A stretch of DNA of 64,000 bases from Zarea fungicola (taxonomy: Eukaryota; Ascomycota; Sordariomycetes; Hypocreales; Cordycipitaceae): the NCBI GenBank assembly GCA_900169235.1, contig FWCC01000341.1, forward strand, positions 1-64,000, written 5' to 3'. Of this stretch, positions 43,553-55,182 are shown piece by piece. The notes under the pieces are model-generated. The model had not been told where the DNA came from. It was given only the letters and a program-made list of their open reading frames with translations, and did no database searches. Positions within the stretch are counted from its first letter, which is position 1. Each line of letters opens with the position of its first letter. The position numbers were made by a program, and so were the translations under genes.

Positions 43553-44560
43553 TCAATCGAGTACATAGCCGTCAGTTCCACAATCTGTTCTCTCAATATG
43601 CATTGACTTTAGGTCCAGACCCTCAATGGCTCTTACATTCACCGGCTGAAGCGCCATGTTCTTATGATACACTTGTAGCGCAATTTCTCGCCGCTCCGGT
43701 GGGAGTTTGTCAAACACGGCTGGATCTGGGCCGTAAATATTGCCAAATATATGCACCCCACAATTTTTACAGTGAGCTGCACCCCCGAACCTTCTTCCGT
43801 GGATGTATTCGAAGGTGTGCTCGCGCCCGACGATTCGCACTTGGTCTCGTTTGGGGTACACACCCACGTAAGCAGTCTGCTGACGATGTGAGGGATAATA
43901 TTTTAAATGAATGAATGGCACATACCCTCACGCAAGAACTACAGTTATCCTCTTTTACCGCCTCTTCGGAAAGTGGAAAGAGAAGCTCGGCTCTAACCTT
44001 GCCGCAGTAGCAAGAAGCGGTTTCGTGCCGTAGATTGTCGGACATGTGCAATTTGGCCTTATCTTCCAGATATTTGTTTGGTTCATTTCTATCCTTATCC
44101 ACTGGATTTGACCTATTCCCAACCAGGTCAGTGTTATATTGAACGAATGGTTCAGGGACTGTACTTGAGCTTGAAGGGGTTTACGTTTTGAATGCTTCGG
44201 ATGTTGACAGCAAACTGCCCGGACATTAATCCACTCATGTGTTCTCCAGTCACCCCAGTGCCACAGTAATTGCAAAACTGGTGTGGTGAGTCAGCCAAGG
44301 ATGCATATTTATACCATAATCCACATTGAAGTATTCCGTACCTTTTCTCGTAGTGACGCAGATTGAAACTCTGTTAAGCAGCCATCATCTCTTTGCACAC
44401 GGAAGTTCCCACTTTCCGGGATTATCCACAGGTACCCTTTTTTCAGGCACATAGCACAGTTGCAGGTAATGGCGCTATCAATTTCTGGCGCGTCAATCTC
44501 AAAACGATAGCGACCGCAATGGCAATTGCCTTTGTATGTCGTTATTACGTCCCTTGCCAT
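43553..44560 (-). CDS. Tandem GFA/CENP-V domain protein
   Basis: Four exons (44560-44342, 44277-44165, 44112-43926, 43876-43553; introns of 64, 52 and 49 nt) encode 280 aa. Two zinc-binding GFA modules lie in a row. The first has GNCHCGRYRFEI, CNCAMC and, after intron 1, FCNYCGTGVTG. The second has ASCYCGKVRAEL, CSSCVRTAYVGVYP (across intron 3) and HCKNCGVHIFG. Both keep the Cys pairs expected to bind zinc. The family is named after glutathione-dependent formaldehyde-activating enzyme, but that activity is doubtful for most members. Tandem GFA proteins of about 280 aa are known in fungi. A redox or thiol-adduct role is possible but unproven. Confidence 0.87.
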
Positions 44561-45288
44561 ACTGAGAAGGGGGTGATATGTATTTCGCCCAAACAAAAGC
44601 CCAGATAAAGACCGGATCAAGATTGTAATAAGGTTATGCAAAGGTGCTTTGTAGCGAAGGAAGTTATAGAGAGCTACACATGTTCATACCATTGGGGAAT
44701 TCGTGAAGACTGAAATTGGAAATTTGTTAAGGCCTCTCGGTCGGATGTAAAGTATAGCTTGTAAAAACTCTTCAGCGGCAGCAGACAAGGCTACGTCAAG
44801 CGGCGAGAAATCAAGGCGGGGTGGGCAGCTGATCGAAATCGACCAAGTGGAATGACAAAGTTCTGTGATATGGTACTTTTGTCAATGTGTGACGCCACCG
44901 GCTCGACCTACTAGCAGAGATGCCTAGCCATTTACTACGCGCAATACGAATACGTGGCCATCTTAGTGTAATAACAGTTTAGAAAAGCATGTAACATCTA
45001 GTATCTTACTTGAAATTCGGCAAGGTTTGCAACTCAATCTCTTAATCGTATTCTATAATACCTCTTCGCATTTACGTAACAGCCGTGGAAAAACCCAGCG
45101 GGAAAACCAGGGCCAAGAGGCAGACTGCAAATGAGAGCGATGCAGCTATAACTGTGCTAACGGGGTGATACAAGCGAGCATGTGAGATAAATCCCATACA
45201 GGCAAACGGAACGATGCAGAGGAAGCAGTAGAGACCATCGTTCGAATTGTTCAGGCTGCCCCTTGGGCTATCGGTCCAGTTGGCTAAC
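44561..45288. other. Intergenic region
   Basis: About 0.7 kb. No gene or clear site could be supported. Confidence 0.5.
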
Positions 45289-45859
45289 TCAGTTCACTCG
45301 CTGAACGATGCCGTCAATACCAAACTCCTGCTGCTTTCTGTTTTGCGTCAATTCAAGACTGTTAGCTCCGCCGGAGAGCCTACTTCCGTCACTGAAAACC
45401 ATTTCGAGGAAAAAGTTGAATCGCCACGTATCGTGCCCATTTGGATCTATACGGAGGACAATCTTGCCACTTTGGAGTAAAGCCTCTTGACTTGGGTTAA
45501 CAATGGTCAGAGCGTATGGCCCTTCGTCGCTGTTATCATCGAAGTGGCCAAAGTCATTGCTGATGTGGGCTGCCGTAACTCCATTGCTATCCACCAGGGT
45601 AACGGTTACATGTGTGTCGTCGTCCTTATCTTCGTTGTTTGTGTGGAAGCTAATGCGAGCATTTCGAAGTACAGCTGGCTGTTTACAGTCAACCTTCTAT
45701 TTTGTGATTGGATCAGTCGACCATTGAGACTTACTGCCTACAATTCCAACCATGTTAGTCTAATAAGCATTAGTAGGCGCTTTGGTACGCGACACATACC
45801 TGTCCCGCCACCAAGGTTACGGTGGCCAATGTTGACATAACAATTGCGAAGAGCTTCAT
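45289..45859 (-). CDS. Small secreted protein, unknown family
   Basis: Two exons (45859-45800 and 45696-45289) encode 155 aa. Exon 1 is almost exactly a signal peptide (MKLFAIVMSTLATVTLVAGQ). The mature part begins KVDCKQPAVLRNARISFHTN and contains HVTVTLVDSNGVTAAHISND, RIDPNGHDTWRFNFFLEMVF and a Q/K-rich end. The beta-strand-like repeats of hydrophobic and polar residues suggest a small beta-sandwich. The 103-nt intron (45697-45799) contains a second good donor/acceptor pair. The alternative is two introns around a 3-nt exon (GCA), adding one Ala; one intron is simpler. I do not recognise the family. A secreted effector or surface protein is possible. Confidence 0.75.
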
Positions 45860-48290
45860 CGTGTGTAATATTATTGAATATATGTTTGAATACCTGTTTG
45901 AATAAATCTTGCTTCGCTGTTATGTTCCACAGTCCTTGGCCAATGTACAGGAACGTTTAGGGGTATTTAAAGGTTGGACTTTAGGGGAAGCTTTGCTTTC
46001 AAATTTGCAAAGGTTCGTGTTATACATCCCTATACTGCCTAGATTGTATTGGCATAGAATTTCCCAACGTAAGACGGATCATTAGTTGGCCGCACTGTAA
46101 CATGGGGGCTGAAAGGATACGATTTACTATAGAAGGAAATGGGCGTCGGGCTCTACATGGAGTGACTATGTAGCTATTATTCCCTGTTAATAGATGTCCG
46201 TCTTAGGGTTCTTCTTATTAGATTCTTGCAAATGATACCTGAAAATATGTAGAGAATCGAACCAGTAACTGCTGCTGTAAACTGGGGCCAGGACAGGCTA
46301 CAAATGCAAGTTCAAACTCGGGTGCAACACAAGCAGTTTAGGCGATGCAGAGGACTAGATTCGTTACCAGCTTTGTGCTAGGTGTGCCGAGACCTAGCTG
46401 CACTTTTTCGATTTCATTGATCAGTTTACTCTCCCATCGAGATACCGCTGTAGTTGTTTTGGCTAGGTAAATCGATCGTGGTGAGTCTTGACGGGTCTCC
46501 GATGCCAAGCCTATTGGCACAGATACTAGACACCGTCAGAGGCAGGTCGAGAAAGCTAGGTCAAGTGCGGTACGAGACTTGAAAAGGTCGTTGCTCCTTT
46601 GTGCTTAGTGCATAAGCTTATTACTAGACAACAAAATGGAAAAACTAATCTATAGGCCAGCGACTAGCCAGCCAGTTATTTAACAGCTGGCCAATCATAT
46701 GTTTACAGGTAGTCAGGTAGATCTAGGAACTTATGTACCAGGCCAAAGGGGCAGAAACTTTCGACTTAAAGCGTTTACCGGTGCCCCATACGCCCCACAG
46801 TATAATCTGATAGTGTCGGGCGAACGTCCTTACGATGGATAATAAAAGACCAAATATTAGATGTTTGTCTATTTACTGGTTCTAGAACAGCCAGTTCTGG
46901 AGACTTCGCCGACTGAAATTGACTAGTGGACGGAGCAACTTGATTCCCGATTGAAATTCGGCACCCCGCAGGCCTCGTAAGGTCACCTGGGAAGTGCCAG
47001 ACTCCGCTTCAGCCAACTGTAACGCCGGTCGACCGGGCTTTGTTTTCTAGAATGACTAAAGCAGGCATATCTATAAAGGCTTAAAGCTAATATAGGCCTT
47101 TGCCAGTTAATGCTTTAGCTAATATTAGCCTGCTGTAGATATAACCCTAAGGTTTTAATGCTAGAATGATATAATTTTTTTAGTTTGCTTCTTAACTTAT
47201 ATGTAGAGGAGGAGTTCCTCATCATTCAATAGATACTTTTTAAATTATTAAAAGTCACAATCATATGCCTGTTAAGAGAGCCACCTCTTAACACGTTCGC
47301 TGTGACATTCCCGTCATCCTACCAACAGGTGTTGCGCCGAGTTCGCCAGGCCCCTTGAAGGGACTGCAGAGAGCAAGTATTCAGCTGAAAGCCCCAAACG
47401 CTGATCAAGTCAGCACTGTCGATTATTAGCTTAAAAAGGTGCTCTGCTAGACCAATAAGGCGCGCGCATCAGTTTATTAGTTGCTGGCTTTAAACGACAG
47501 CACCGACACTGGTTGAATAGACTGAGATTAGTGTGGAATACAACAGAGTTGAGCTGTAAGGTTAATGCGCAAATTTACGGGTTCTTAACCTGATTGGAAT
47601 TATTGCTAGGTGGTCGAAGGTAGCTCCCAGTCAGCGACCCGCTATATACATCTTTCCTGCCACGGTAACTTCTTTACTGCCTTTCCTTTCCTGGGCACCT
47701 GAAATGAACAAAGGCAGAGTGAAACTGGCCAAGGAGCATAGGACAGGGTGGTATACCATAGTTGTGAAACACTGTGACTTACAGCCAGGACATCACACGG
47801 ATTGTGTGCGTCCCCAAACCGGTTGGCTTGGGCAGCATATGCCTGGATGGTAGCTTCAATGCGTACTTCTTCACCGGAGGGATACAAACACCGGCGGGTT
47901 ACAGCAACGTGCCGGCGTACAAAGAGTGCACGGTGACTTTCATGCCAGACCGGTCGACCAGATGCCCGTTGAGATCCTAGGGAAGGTTCTCTACATTAAT
48001 CCTTGCTCATTCAATAGGCCCGACGTGGGCACCCTCATTTCGTCCCTCTTTTCTTTTCCGTTTTCTTTTTCTTCATGTATATATTTGTTATAGTCGAAAA
48101 CATACTTTTCACCTATTCAGGTCTTACGTTCTTTTCCATAGTACGATTCGTTAACAATATTTCGAAAAGAGATTTAATAGAGACCAACAGAGAGCGAAGG
48201 GGGTTTGTGTGGGCGCGTGTGTGCAAGGGTAGATGATGTTTTCCTAGGCATTTAACTTTGTAAATTCAGCGCTTATAAGTATCCTACGAA
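45860..48290. other. Long gene-poor, partly AT-rich region
   Basis: About 2.4 kb. Around 47060-47180 the sequence is AT-rich with iterated GCTAATAT and GCTTTAGC words, like a degenerate repeat. At 46338-46520 (minus) a short frame has TTTAVSRWESKLINEIEKVQ, possibly a transposon relic, but it cannot be named. At about 47774-47980 a more GC-rich island carries a 68-codon frame of uncertain status. No complete gene was recognised. Confidence 0.5.
47774..47980 (+). other. Possible short coding island (uncertain)
   Basis: This GC-richer island within AT-rich DNA has open frames on both strands. The plus frame contains ITRIVCVPKPVGLGSICLDG and a Cys near the end. The minus frame at 47642-47887 gives EEVRIEATIQAYAAQANRFG. 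Neither has a convincing start, signal peptide or known motif. It may be a leftover exon of a lost gene. Confidence 0.2.
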
Positions 48291-48371
48291 CTGTTCTCAC
48301 CCATATAAAGTATTTGCGACAAAGATTCTAGAATTGTTTACGTATTCAATTCCATATTTACTCCTCTAATC
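48291..48371 (-). repeat. Left arm of inverted repeat flanking the ABC transporter
   Basis: These 81 bp, read on the minus strand, match 53124-53205 on the plus strand with about 11 differences including one indel (roughly 87% identity by hand alignment). Shared blocks include GGAGTAAATATGGAATT, TCTAGAAT and TGTCGCAAATACTTTAT, and both end in TGAGAACAG. The arm lies immediately after the stop codon of the ABC gene. Similarity stops on both sides of the arm. Confidence 0.85.
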
Positions 48372-51300
48372 CTATCCAAGTATCATCTTCTTCAACAACT
48401 CACTTTCTTGGCTTTGTTCCACTAGGTTGCGAAAGCTCCCATTGGCGCTGAGCAATCCCCGTGGGCTTCCGTTTTCCACAACCGCACCATCTTTCATGAC
48501 CAATATTCTATCTAGTGACACTACAGTCTCCAACCTGTGCGCAACAACAATCAACGTGCCCTTGAACATTTTTCGGATAACTTCTTGAATCACGATGTCT
48601 GTCTCGCCATCAACGGCTGACGTTGCCTCATCGAGAATGATGATTTTAGGGTTCTTGAGGATAATCCGTGCGAGACAGAGTAGCTGGCGCTGCCCTTGGG
48701 AGAGGTTGCCTCCGCCCGCGGCGATCTGTGAATCTGCAGTAAAGCGACCAGGCCCATTTTCTCCTTCATCTAGAAGCTGGACTTGTCGCAGAGCCTCGGT
48801 AATCTTGTTATCAGACATCTTGCCAAAATAGTCGAGGTTGGATCGCACAGTCCCGGCAAAGAGATTCGGCGACTGGGGAATGAATCCGAGCCTCGATCGT
48901 AGTATTGCCACCTTTATAGTGGAAATGTCGACACCGTCAATATGGATCCCACCCTCTTGCGCGTGCAAAAGACGAAGCAGCGAGAGTGTGAGGGTCGATT
49001 TGCCTGAGCCTGTGCGGCCGACAACACCAACCTTTTCCCCCGGCGCGAGGTGAAAGGAGACGTCCTTGAGGGCAGGTGGAAGCGTACCAGCATAGCTAAC
49101 CTCCAGCTGCTGGACGTCCACCTCACCTCTCGATGGCCACTCGGCTGGAACCTCATCGCCATCTTGGTTCTCCCTGACAAGCTCGGTGTAGCCTACGACT
49201 AAAGACACGGCATTCATGGATTCCTGCAGCGTGTCGAACTTGTGCCAGACATCGCCAATGGTGTGGCTCAGCTGCATCGCAAATGTCAGGGAGAGGCCGA
49301 CGCGACTGACACTCCCTGTGGAGCCAGATGAAAGAATGAATGCCCCGGTAATTGCGGCGAAAAGAATTCCTGAGATGCTCATCTGTAAGCGCGGCCAGAG
49401 ATAGAAGATGTAGAAACTTCTCTTTTGCGTTGAAAACGCATCAAGATGACGATGCAGAGTGACGAGGCACAGATCCGTCGCACCGAAAGCTCGAATTGTA
49501 GTGATACCAGCCTCTGTCGTGGTGACATGCTCGAGAATGTCGGCCATGGGGCCCTTGTCAGTCGCTCGCACCATGGGAAGAGCCTTGTTGAAGCGCGAAA
49601 TAAGTGTTTTGCACCAAATCAAGAGCAGCACGGTTGCTATGCCTGTGTACTTGGAAGTATAAAAGCTAAAATTGGTTAGCGACCGTCTGCACTAAGTAGA
49701 TGAGAGGCTTCACTTACCCCAGTCCGATGATGGTTAAAATGTTGCGCGCACCATCCGCAAATGCAGCAATATAGAACAGAGGGGACTCATCCACGCGCGC
49801 TGAATCCGATGTAAAACCTTTCAGCGTTGAACCGAGAGGCGTGGAGTCTACCCAGAGCAGCGGCATCCGCAACACGTTGGAAACCATGCTGCGGAATAGA
49901 TATCGCGCCGCATGCAATGCCGCGGCGTTCGTATGAAGCTTCGAGAGTGCTTTAATTGCAATCAACAGTATCACGGAAGACAGATAGAGTAAAACGTTGT
50001 GGGAGAGGTTTGTACTATCCATTTGCGGGGCAGCAGCATCCAGAGATGCACTTACTCGTGGGCCTTCAGATTTGATTCGGCCTAGAAGATATGACGCGAG
50101 TGCATCCAGCAACCTGCCTATCAGAATCCCGAAAATGTACAAGGCGGTAAACGAGATACCCCCAGCCGCCTTGAAGTAGCTTTCGTAGGGAGTCGCTGAT
50201 ATTATCGCTGGTTGTTTGCTCTGATCGGACTTGGCTGCGTTGTCGGCTGTGGTCTCGGGCGTTACGTTTCCGTTGCTCACAGACGAGGGTTGTGCGGCTG
50301 TTGCAAATGTTTGGCTCGACTTAATGAGCTGTATTTTGGCTTCCGATTCACCAGGCGTTCCAGCGTAGGAGACAGTGTTGTTTTCTAAGTGGACGAGGTA
50401 CTTCGTAGCCGGTAAGCAGAGTGAGACGTGATGCGTTACCAGGATTCGAGTGCGTCCGGTGCAGAGATTGCCGCTCAGCGCGCCCAGAATCTCTTTTGAA
50501 ACATGGGTATCAAGGCTTGAAAATATGTCGTCAAGGACCAGCGTCTTGGCCGACGAGTAGAGCGCCCGGGCGAAACCAATCCTGGTGCGCTGGCCTCCAC
50601 TGAGCTTGACACCTCGCAACCCGATTTTTGTCTGATCGCCATCTATAAGTGCATGGAAGTGGATAAGAAGCGCGCAGGCATTAATAACCAAGTCGTATCT
50701 CTTCCTATCCATTGGGCTACCAAATAGGATATTTTCTTCTATCGCGGCGCTTTGCAGCCAAGGCACTTGAGCAACATATGCAACTGACATGCCGTGATCT
50801 GCGGGCGTCTTGATACAGCCCTCAAAGAGTTCAACCTCGCCTAGAATACCGGTCAGCAGGAGGCTTTTACCTGAACCCGTTTTACCAGAAATGACGCTCA
50901 ACTCTCCCGGGGGAAAGGCGATGTTAACATTTTTAAGCGCAAATCTCGGCGATTTAGATTCACCCTCGGGGTCGCTCTTTGCTTCATGGATTTCATTTGA
51001 TGGCCAGGAAATTGTGGCCCTTGCAAAACAAACGCACTCTGAGGCACCCAAATCTAGGATTCTAGGCTGCTCGGCTGAGGCTAGGTATTTATCCAAGCGG
51101 CGGGCTGTGTCAAATGACCCAAAGTAGTCGTTTAGTGCTGTAGGGATAAAGCTGAGTGAATCTTGAAGTACGGCGAGCGAACTCATCATTGGAAAAATAC
51201 CCGAAGGGGTGGCTTGTCCGCCTGTGTAAATATATGTTGATAAAGCCGCCATGATGACGACAAACGGAGCGGTTGAGTCCCATATTCCACGGAGGGCGGC

Positions 51301-52706
51301 CGCATATTGAGTCGATTGTAGGTCTTGAAGCTCTGTCTCGCGGAAAGACTCGATGTGTGCCTCCCATTGCCATTCACTGGCTGAGAACTTGATGTCACGA
51401 AGTGATGACAGCATTTCCTTCAGAACAGTCGTAGTCTGGTCATGAGACAACCGCTCCTTGTTGCGTGCCGCAATTGACTTCTGTATGGTAAGTCGGTGGA
51501 CCGAAAAGCAGAAAGCTGTCGCGAGGACGGCGGCAATGGTGCTCCTTAATCCTAATAGACGGTACAGGAACGACGCTGAGGCAAAGAACTTGAACAAGCG
51601 GGAAGGGACAAGGTAGGCAATAGCAGCGTAGAACGAAAGTCCCCATGAGTCACGAGACACAAGATTGATGATATTTGGGGCTTTAGAAGCTGGTTTTGGC
51701 GAGTTTTTGTCCCCCTTGGCCTCTTTCTTCCGCAACAATTTGCGGAACAGGGCAGTGACGAGCTGCGCTCGAACAGGAAGCGCAATCTCCGACTGCTGCA
51801 TCCATGCGATATAGTTGTTCATGATGACTTCACAGATGGCCGATACTCCCATACCGAAAAACCATACCCACGCCTCGGCTGTGACTTGTCCAGGACCTTC
51901 CAGACACCTCAAGAGGCGCTGCAGACAGTAAGATGGCCCCAAGGTAAAGATGGCACGCAGGAAGACAATAATCCACTGCTTGGTAAAGCAAGAGAAGCGC
52001 TCAGTGAAGATTCTTCTCCAGAGATACGGCTCAGATGACGGGACGGTAATGATTTGCTGACATGCGGACTGCGAATCGTAGTTCAATGCGGGCAGGGTAT
52101 CGAGGACATCCGATTTGCTAGCGATTCCAAGTGCGGGAAGACACCAGAACAAAGAGAACAGCCCCAAGAGAAAGAGCTGCCCTCGGCATCAACCATGTGT
52201 CCTTCGGGTGTGAAAAGCCGTGGACGCCGGGGTATCCCGGCCTGTGCCAGAAAAAGAAGCGCAGCACATAATAGCTGCAAGGACACATTTAAGTGAGGCT
52301 TGTCAATGTCATTTGCTTTGGGTGAAATCAACGAGACAATTAAAGCGCCAGACAGAAGCGTCTCACCAACAGCTGATCGATATACGGATACTGGATTGCC
52401 AGTCCGATAAGAATGGAGGTTGTAAATTAGAAATAGAGGCTGTTAAGGAAAATTGTCATTGGCAATTCCGTTTCTTTCTCAGCTTTAGAGACCTACCCAA
52501 AGGAACAAGTAGAAATCTTGCAGGCGTAGACCTGGGGCAATGCTTGGCATTGATCTTGAGGGAAGGGTCTCATATTCGCCGCCCGCCACAGCCGTGCTGA
52601 GCCCAACAGAGAGCAAAACGCTGGTTGCAAGACGCAGCGGCCTTAATCTGCGATGGTAAGCAGCTTCTGATTCTTTCGAGGCAGTGCCATCACGATCAAA
52701 ATACAT
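48372..52706 (-). CDS. ABCC (MRP)-type full ABC transporter, one frame break
   Basis: Three exons (52706-52497, 52439-49718, 49665-48372; introns of 57 and 52 nt) would encode about 1408 aa. Order: N-terminal segment (a partial TMD0), linker AGIPRRPRLFTPEGHMVDAE, TMD1, NBD1 (Walker A ISGKTGSGKS, signature LSGGQRTR, Walker B TLVLDD), TMD2, NBD2 (Walker A VGRTGSGKST, signature LSQGQRQL, Walker B IIILDEATS). In NBD1 the residue after Walker B is Asp, the usual ABCC asymmetry. The frame changes by one base at the CCCC run 52162-52165; one more base there would restore the conserved linker into LFSLFWCLPALGIAS. All other motifs are intact. It probably exports organic anions or conjugates at the plasma or vacuolar membrane. 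The gene is enclosed by an inverted repeat. Confidence 0.88.
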
Positions 52707-53881
52707 TGTATTACGGGGTAATCGCTCTCAGACCTCAATTCCGGTAAATGAGAGTAGTGGAGCGGCGCTTCTCTTCCAACGTGTGATTGGTTGTTGGGGA
52801 GACTTGGTCAGGCGTTGCCTCTTAAAGAGCGAGGTCGACTTGCTCAGGCAGGTGTCAAAACTGACAAGTTTGTAATTCACTCGGCGCGCCCTTTCCATTG
52901 TCATGCATATTGCCGGCCTCGTCATTACCTAATAAGACATCACATCAGGCTGGCTTGCACGCTTGCACGGCTAGTTGTCCCACGCTATGGCTGCTTACCC
53001 ACAGGTCATTTGTAGGTCATAACTAACAGTTAGGTTGCTTACTACAGCGTTGCAAATCGATTTTAAACCGTCGATCGGCGCCCTGTACGAGCAGATCCAA
53101 ATCAAAACAGTGGCGACAATTATGATTAGGGGAGTAAATATGGAATTAAATACGTACAGAAGTCTAGAATTTTTTGTCGCAAATACTTTATGTATATGAG
53201 AACAGCCAACTAAAAAGCTACATCTAAATATTGTCTTTATAAAAATAGCGGTATTGTTCCCTATGCTTGTAGAGCTAGAGCTTTCATTTCACAGTGTTGT
53301 GACGGTAACCTCGAGTACAGTATCTCCCTAATAATGGGGCCATGAGCCGCTCTCGGCTGACGGAAGCCGCTCCCAGCAAAAAATACCAGTTGAGTAGAAG
53401 CAGTTCTGTCTCAATTGGCGCGCGGCTGCTGCTATAGGAGGAGATTAGGGCCATGCAGATGTTGCGACAAGCTCCTGGTGAGAATGTTGGCGTGTCCCCA
53501 GGCGCACCCCGTCACGCTAACCGGAACGGTGGCACGATCATCTGTAGAGCATAGCTAGCACGTTTCTTTGCTTTAACCAAAGCCTTACCATAGACGTTAA
53601 AGAATACAATACAATATTTTACAATACAATACAATAAATAATGGGTCACCTAGGCCGTTATCAAGGCCCACCCGCGCAACCATGCAGCCTTGGTGATATC
53701 TTAGTGGGCTTCATACGATGGTAATGCTTCGTGAATTGATTATCTTGTATCACAGCTAGCTAGGCCTTATCCACAACCTCTTATACCCGTCGGAATGCTC
53801 ACATAAAGGAACAATCAGTCAACCAGACAGCATTTCCCTGTTCAAGTAAGCAGTGGCGGCGCGTGAAGCGACACCAGGGTA
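52707..53881. other. Intergenic region containing the right repeat arm
   Basis: About 1.2 kb. It holds the promoter of the ABC transporter, the right inverted-repeat arm and several copies of ACAAT in tandem near 53603-53637. No gene was recognised. Confidence 0.5.
53124..53205 (+). repeat. Right arm of inverted repeat flanking the ABC transporter
   Basis: These 82 bp pair with 48291-48371 in inverted orientation (about 87% identity by hand). The two arms enclose 4.75 kb that contains the whole ABC gene and about 420 bp upstream of it. No matching short direct repeat was seen just outside the arms. Confidence 0.85.
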
Positions 53882-54253
53882 CTATTCGTCATTCCGGTGT
53901 TGGTTGATCACTGACTTCGCCCTTTGGTTTGCATCGTCGGATTCAGATTTATTCTTGAAGACATGTGTCGCTTTGACGTTGTAGGAGGGTCCGGCTACTG
54001 CCTTTGTGCAGAGGTATTCCCCGTTAGACCACGATGGAAAGTTCTGGACTAATTTGGCCAACGTTCTCTCGCTCTTGAGAGTCTTCTGGAAGAGAACAGG
54101 GTTGCGTTGGGACTGAGTGACTTTAGTGCCATCTGGTAAAGTCTTCTGGATATAGTACTCAGAAACAATATTGAACTTTCCAGTTATATCTGCAATGGCA
54201 TAGGCCGACAGCAGTGCGAAGAGCAGAAAAAAGATAGATTTCAAAGCCTGCAT
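53882..54253 (-). CDS. Small secreted protein, unknown family
   Basis: A single exon of 123 aa from ATG 54253. A strong signal peptide (MQALKSIFFLLFALLSAYAI) is followed by a hydrophilic, lysine-rich mature part with FNIVSEYYIQKTLPDGTKVT and one Cys in NGEYLCTKAVAGPSYNV. The frame is open 15 codons upstream in AT-rich DNA, which is unlikely to be coding. No family is recognised. It is flanked by AT-rich, gene-poor DNA, as is common for lineage-specific effectors, but no function can be assigned. Confidence 0.6.
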   Translation of the reverse strand: MQALKSIFFLLFALLSAYAIADITGKFNIVSEYYIQKTLPDGTKVTQSQRNPVLFQKTLKSERTLAKLVQNFPSWSNGEYLCTKAVAGPSYNVKATHVFKNKSESDDANQRAKSVINQHRNDE

Positions 54254-55182
54254 TTTGACGATGCGTATATTCCTATTTAGTATTAATATATAATACAATA
54301 AAGCTATACTTCATTATTAAATTACTCACCGATAGTAATAGTAGAAGATAAATACATAAAAATATTGTTGCTAATAAGAAATGTAGATGGCCTGTTATAG
54401 AATCGTTCTAGGTAGAAGTACAACCAACAAACAATATAAGTTCTAGCCTCTTATAATTAATATAATATGTATTTTATCTATTAAGAACTATATTACTAAA
54501 AAATAACATAATAGTATTATATTATTGGTGTTTTTTCGTTGTGTATGACAGCATGGCATGTGCATAACAATGTCATGCATTCTGCATATTGGAGCCACGA
54601 TATCTAGTATACCTGATCCTATATTGTCACCTGTTCACTGTTTCCCGTAATAGAGTTAGTCACAACGCGACGTGGTAAGGCTTACTGCGTCTGTTGAAGT
54701 AAGGGCTACCCACACTACGCCCGACGAGGCTTCTGTGACCCCGTAGCCGCCCGTCCCCGCACAGTTGGATGCAATAAAACACGCAAAGACAAACATTACT
54801 ATCTAGCAGGCAGATATCTCACACAATAGGCCATAGGACCTATCGCTTAAAGATATTATAGTGGCCTCTAGCACTATTATCACGACAGCGAACAGGGAAC
54901 GTTTAAACACTGTATAAAGTAGAAGACAGGACCGTACATGCAACTCTATTGCGAAATAAGTGGCGATGTCTGTAGCCAAAGTATACGCCGGGCTTAGCAT
55001 ACTACAGGGGAACGTGAAATGTTACTAAAAAAAGCTTATATTGGCCGACGCCACCAATATAAAGCTCTCTCATAGCTTCATAATTATGCATATATAAATA
55101 CCGTTCTGCCAATAGGTTGCCCACTTTATATGTGTCTAGCCAGGGCTATAAACAACTCAGCTACATCGTATAATATTACATT
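54254..55182. other. AT-rich intergenic region
   Basis: About 0.9 kb, strongly AT-rich at 54270-54530 with many TA-rich words, resembling repeat-induced-mutated DNA. No gene could be supported. Confidence 0.5.

Noticed and set aside
44309..44641. Stand-alone 110-aa GFA protein
   Set aside because: Splice sites and the second half of the zinc site in the next exon show it is the first exon of a tandem GFA gene.
52083..52331. Separate small gene upstream of the ABC transporter
   Set aside because: The sequence is the ABCC N-terminal linker in the other frame; it belongs to the transporter.
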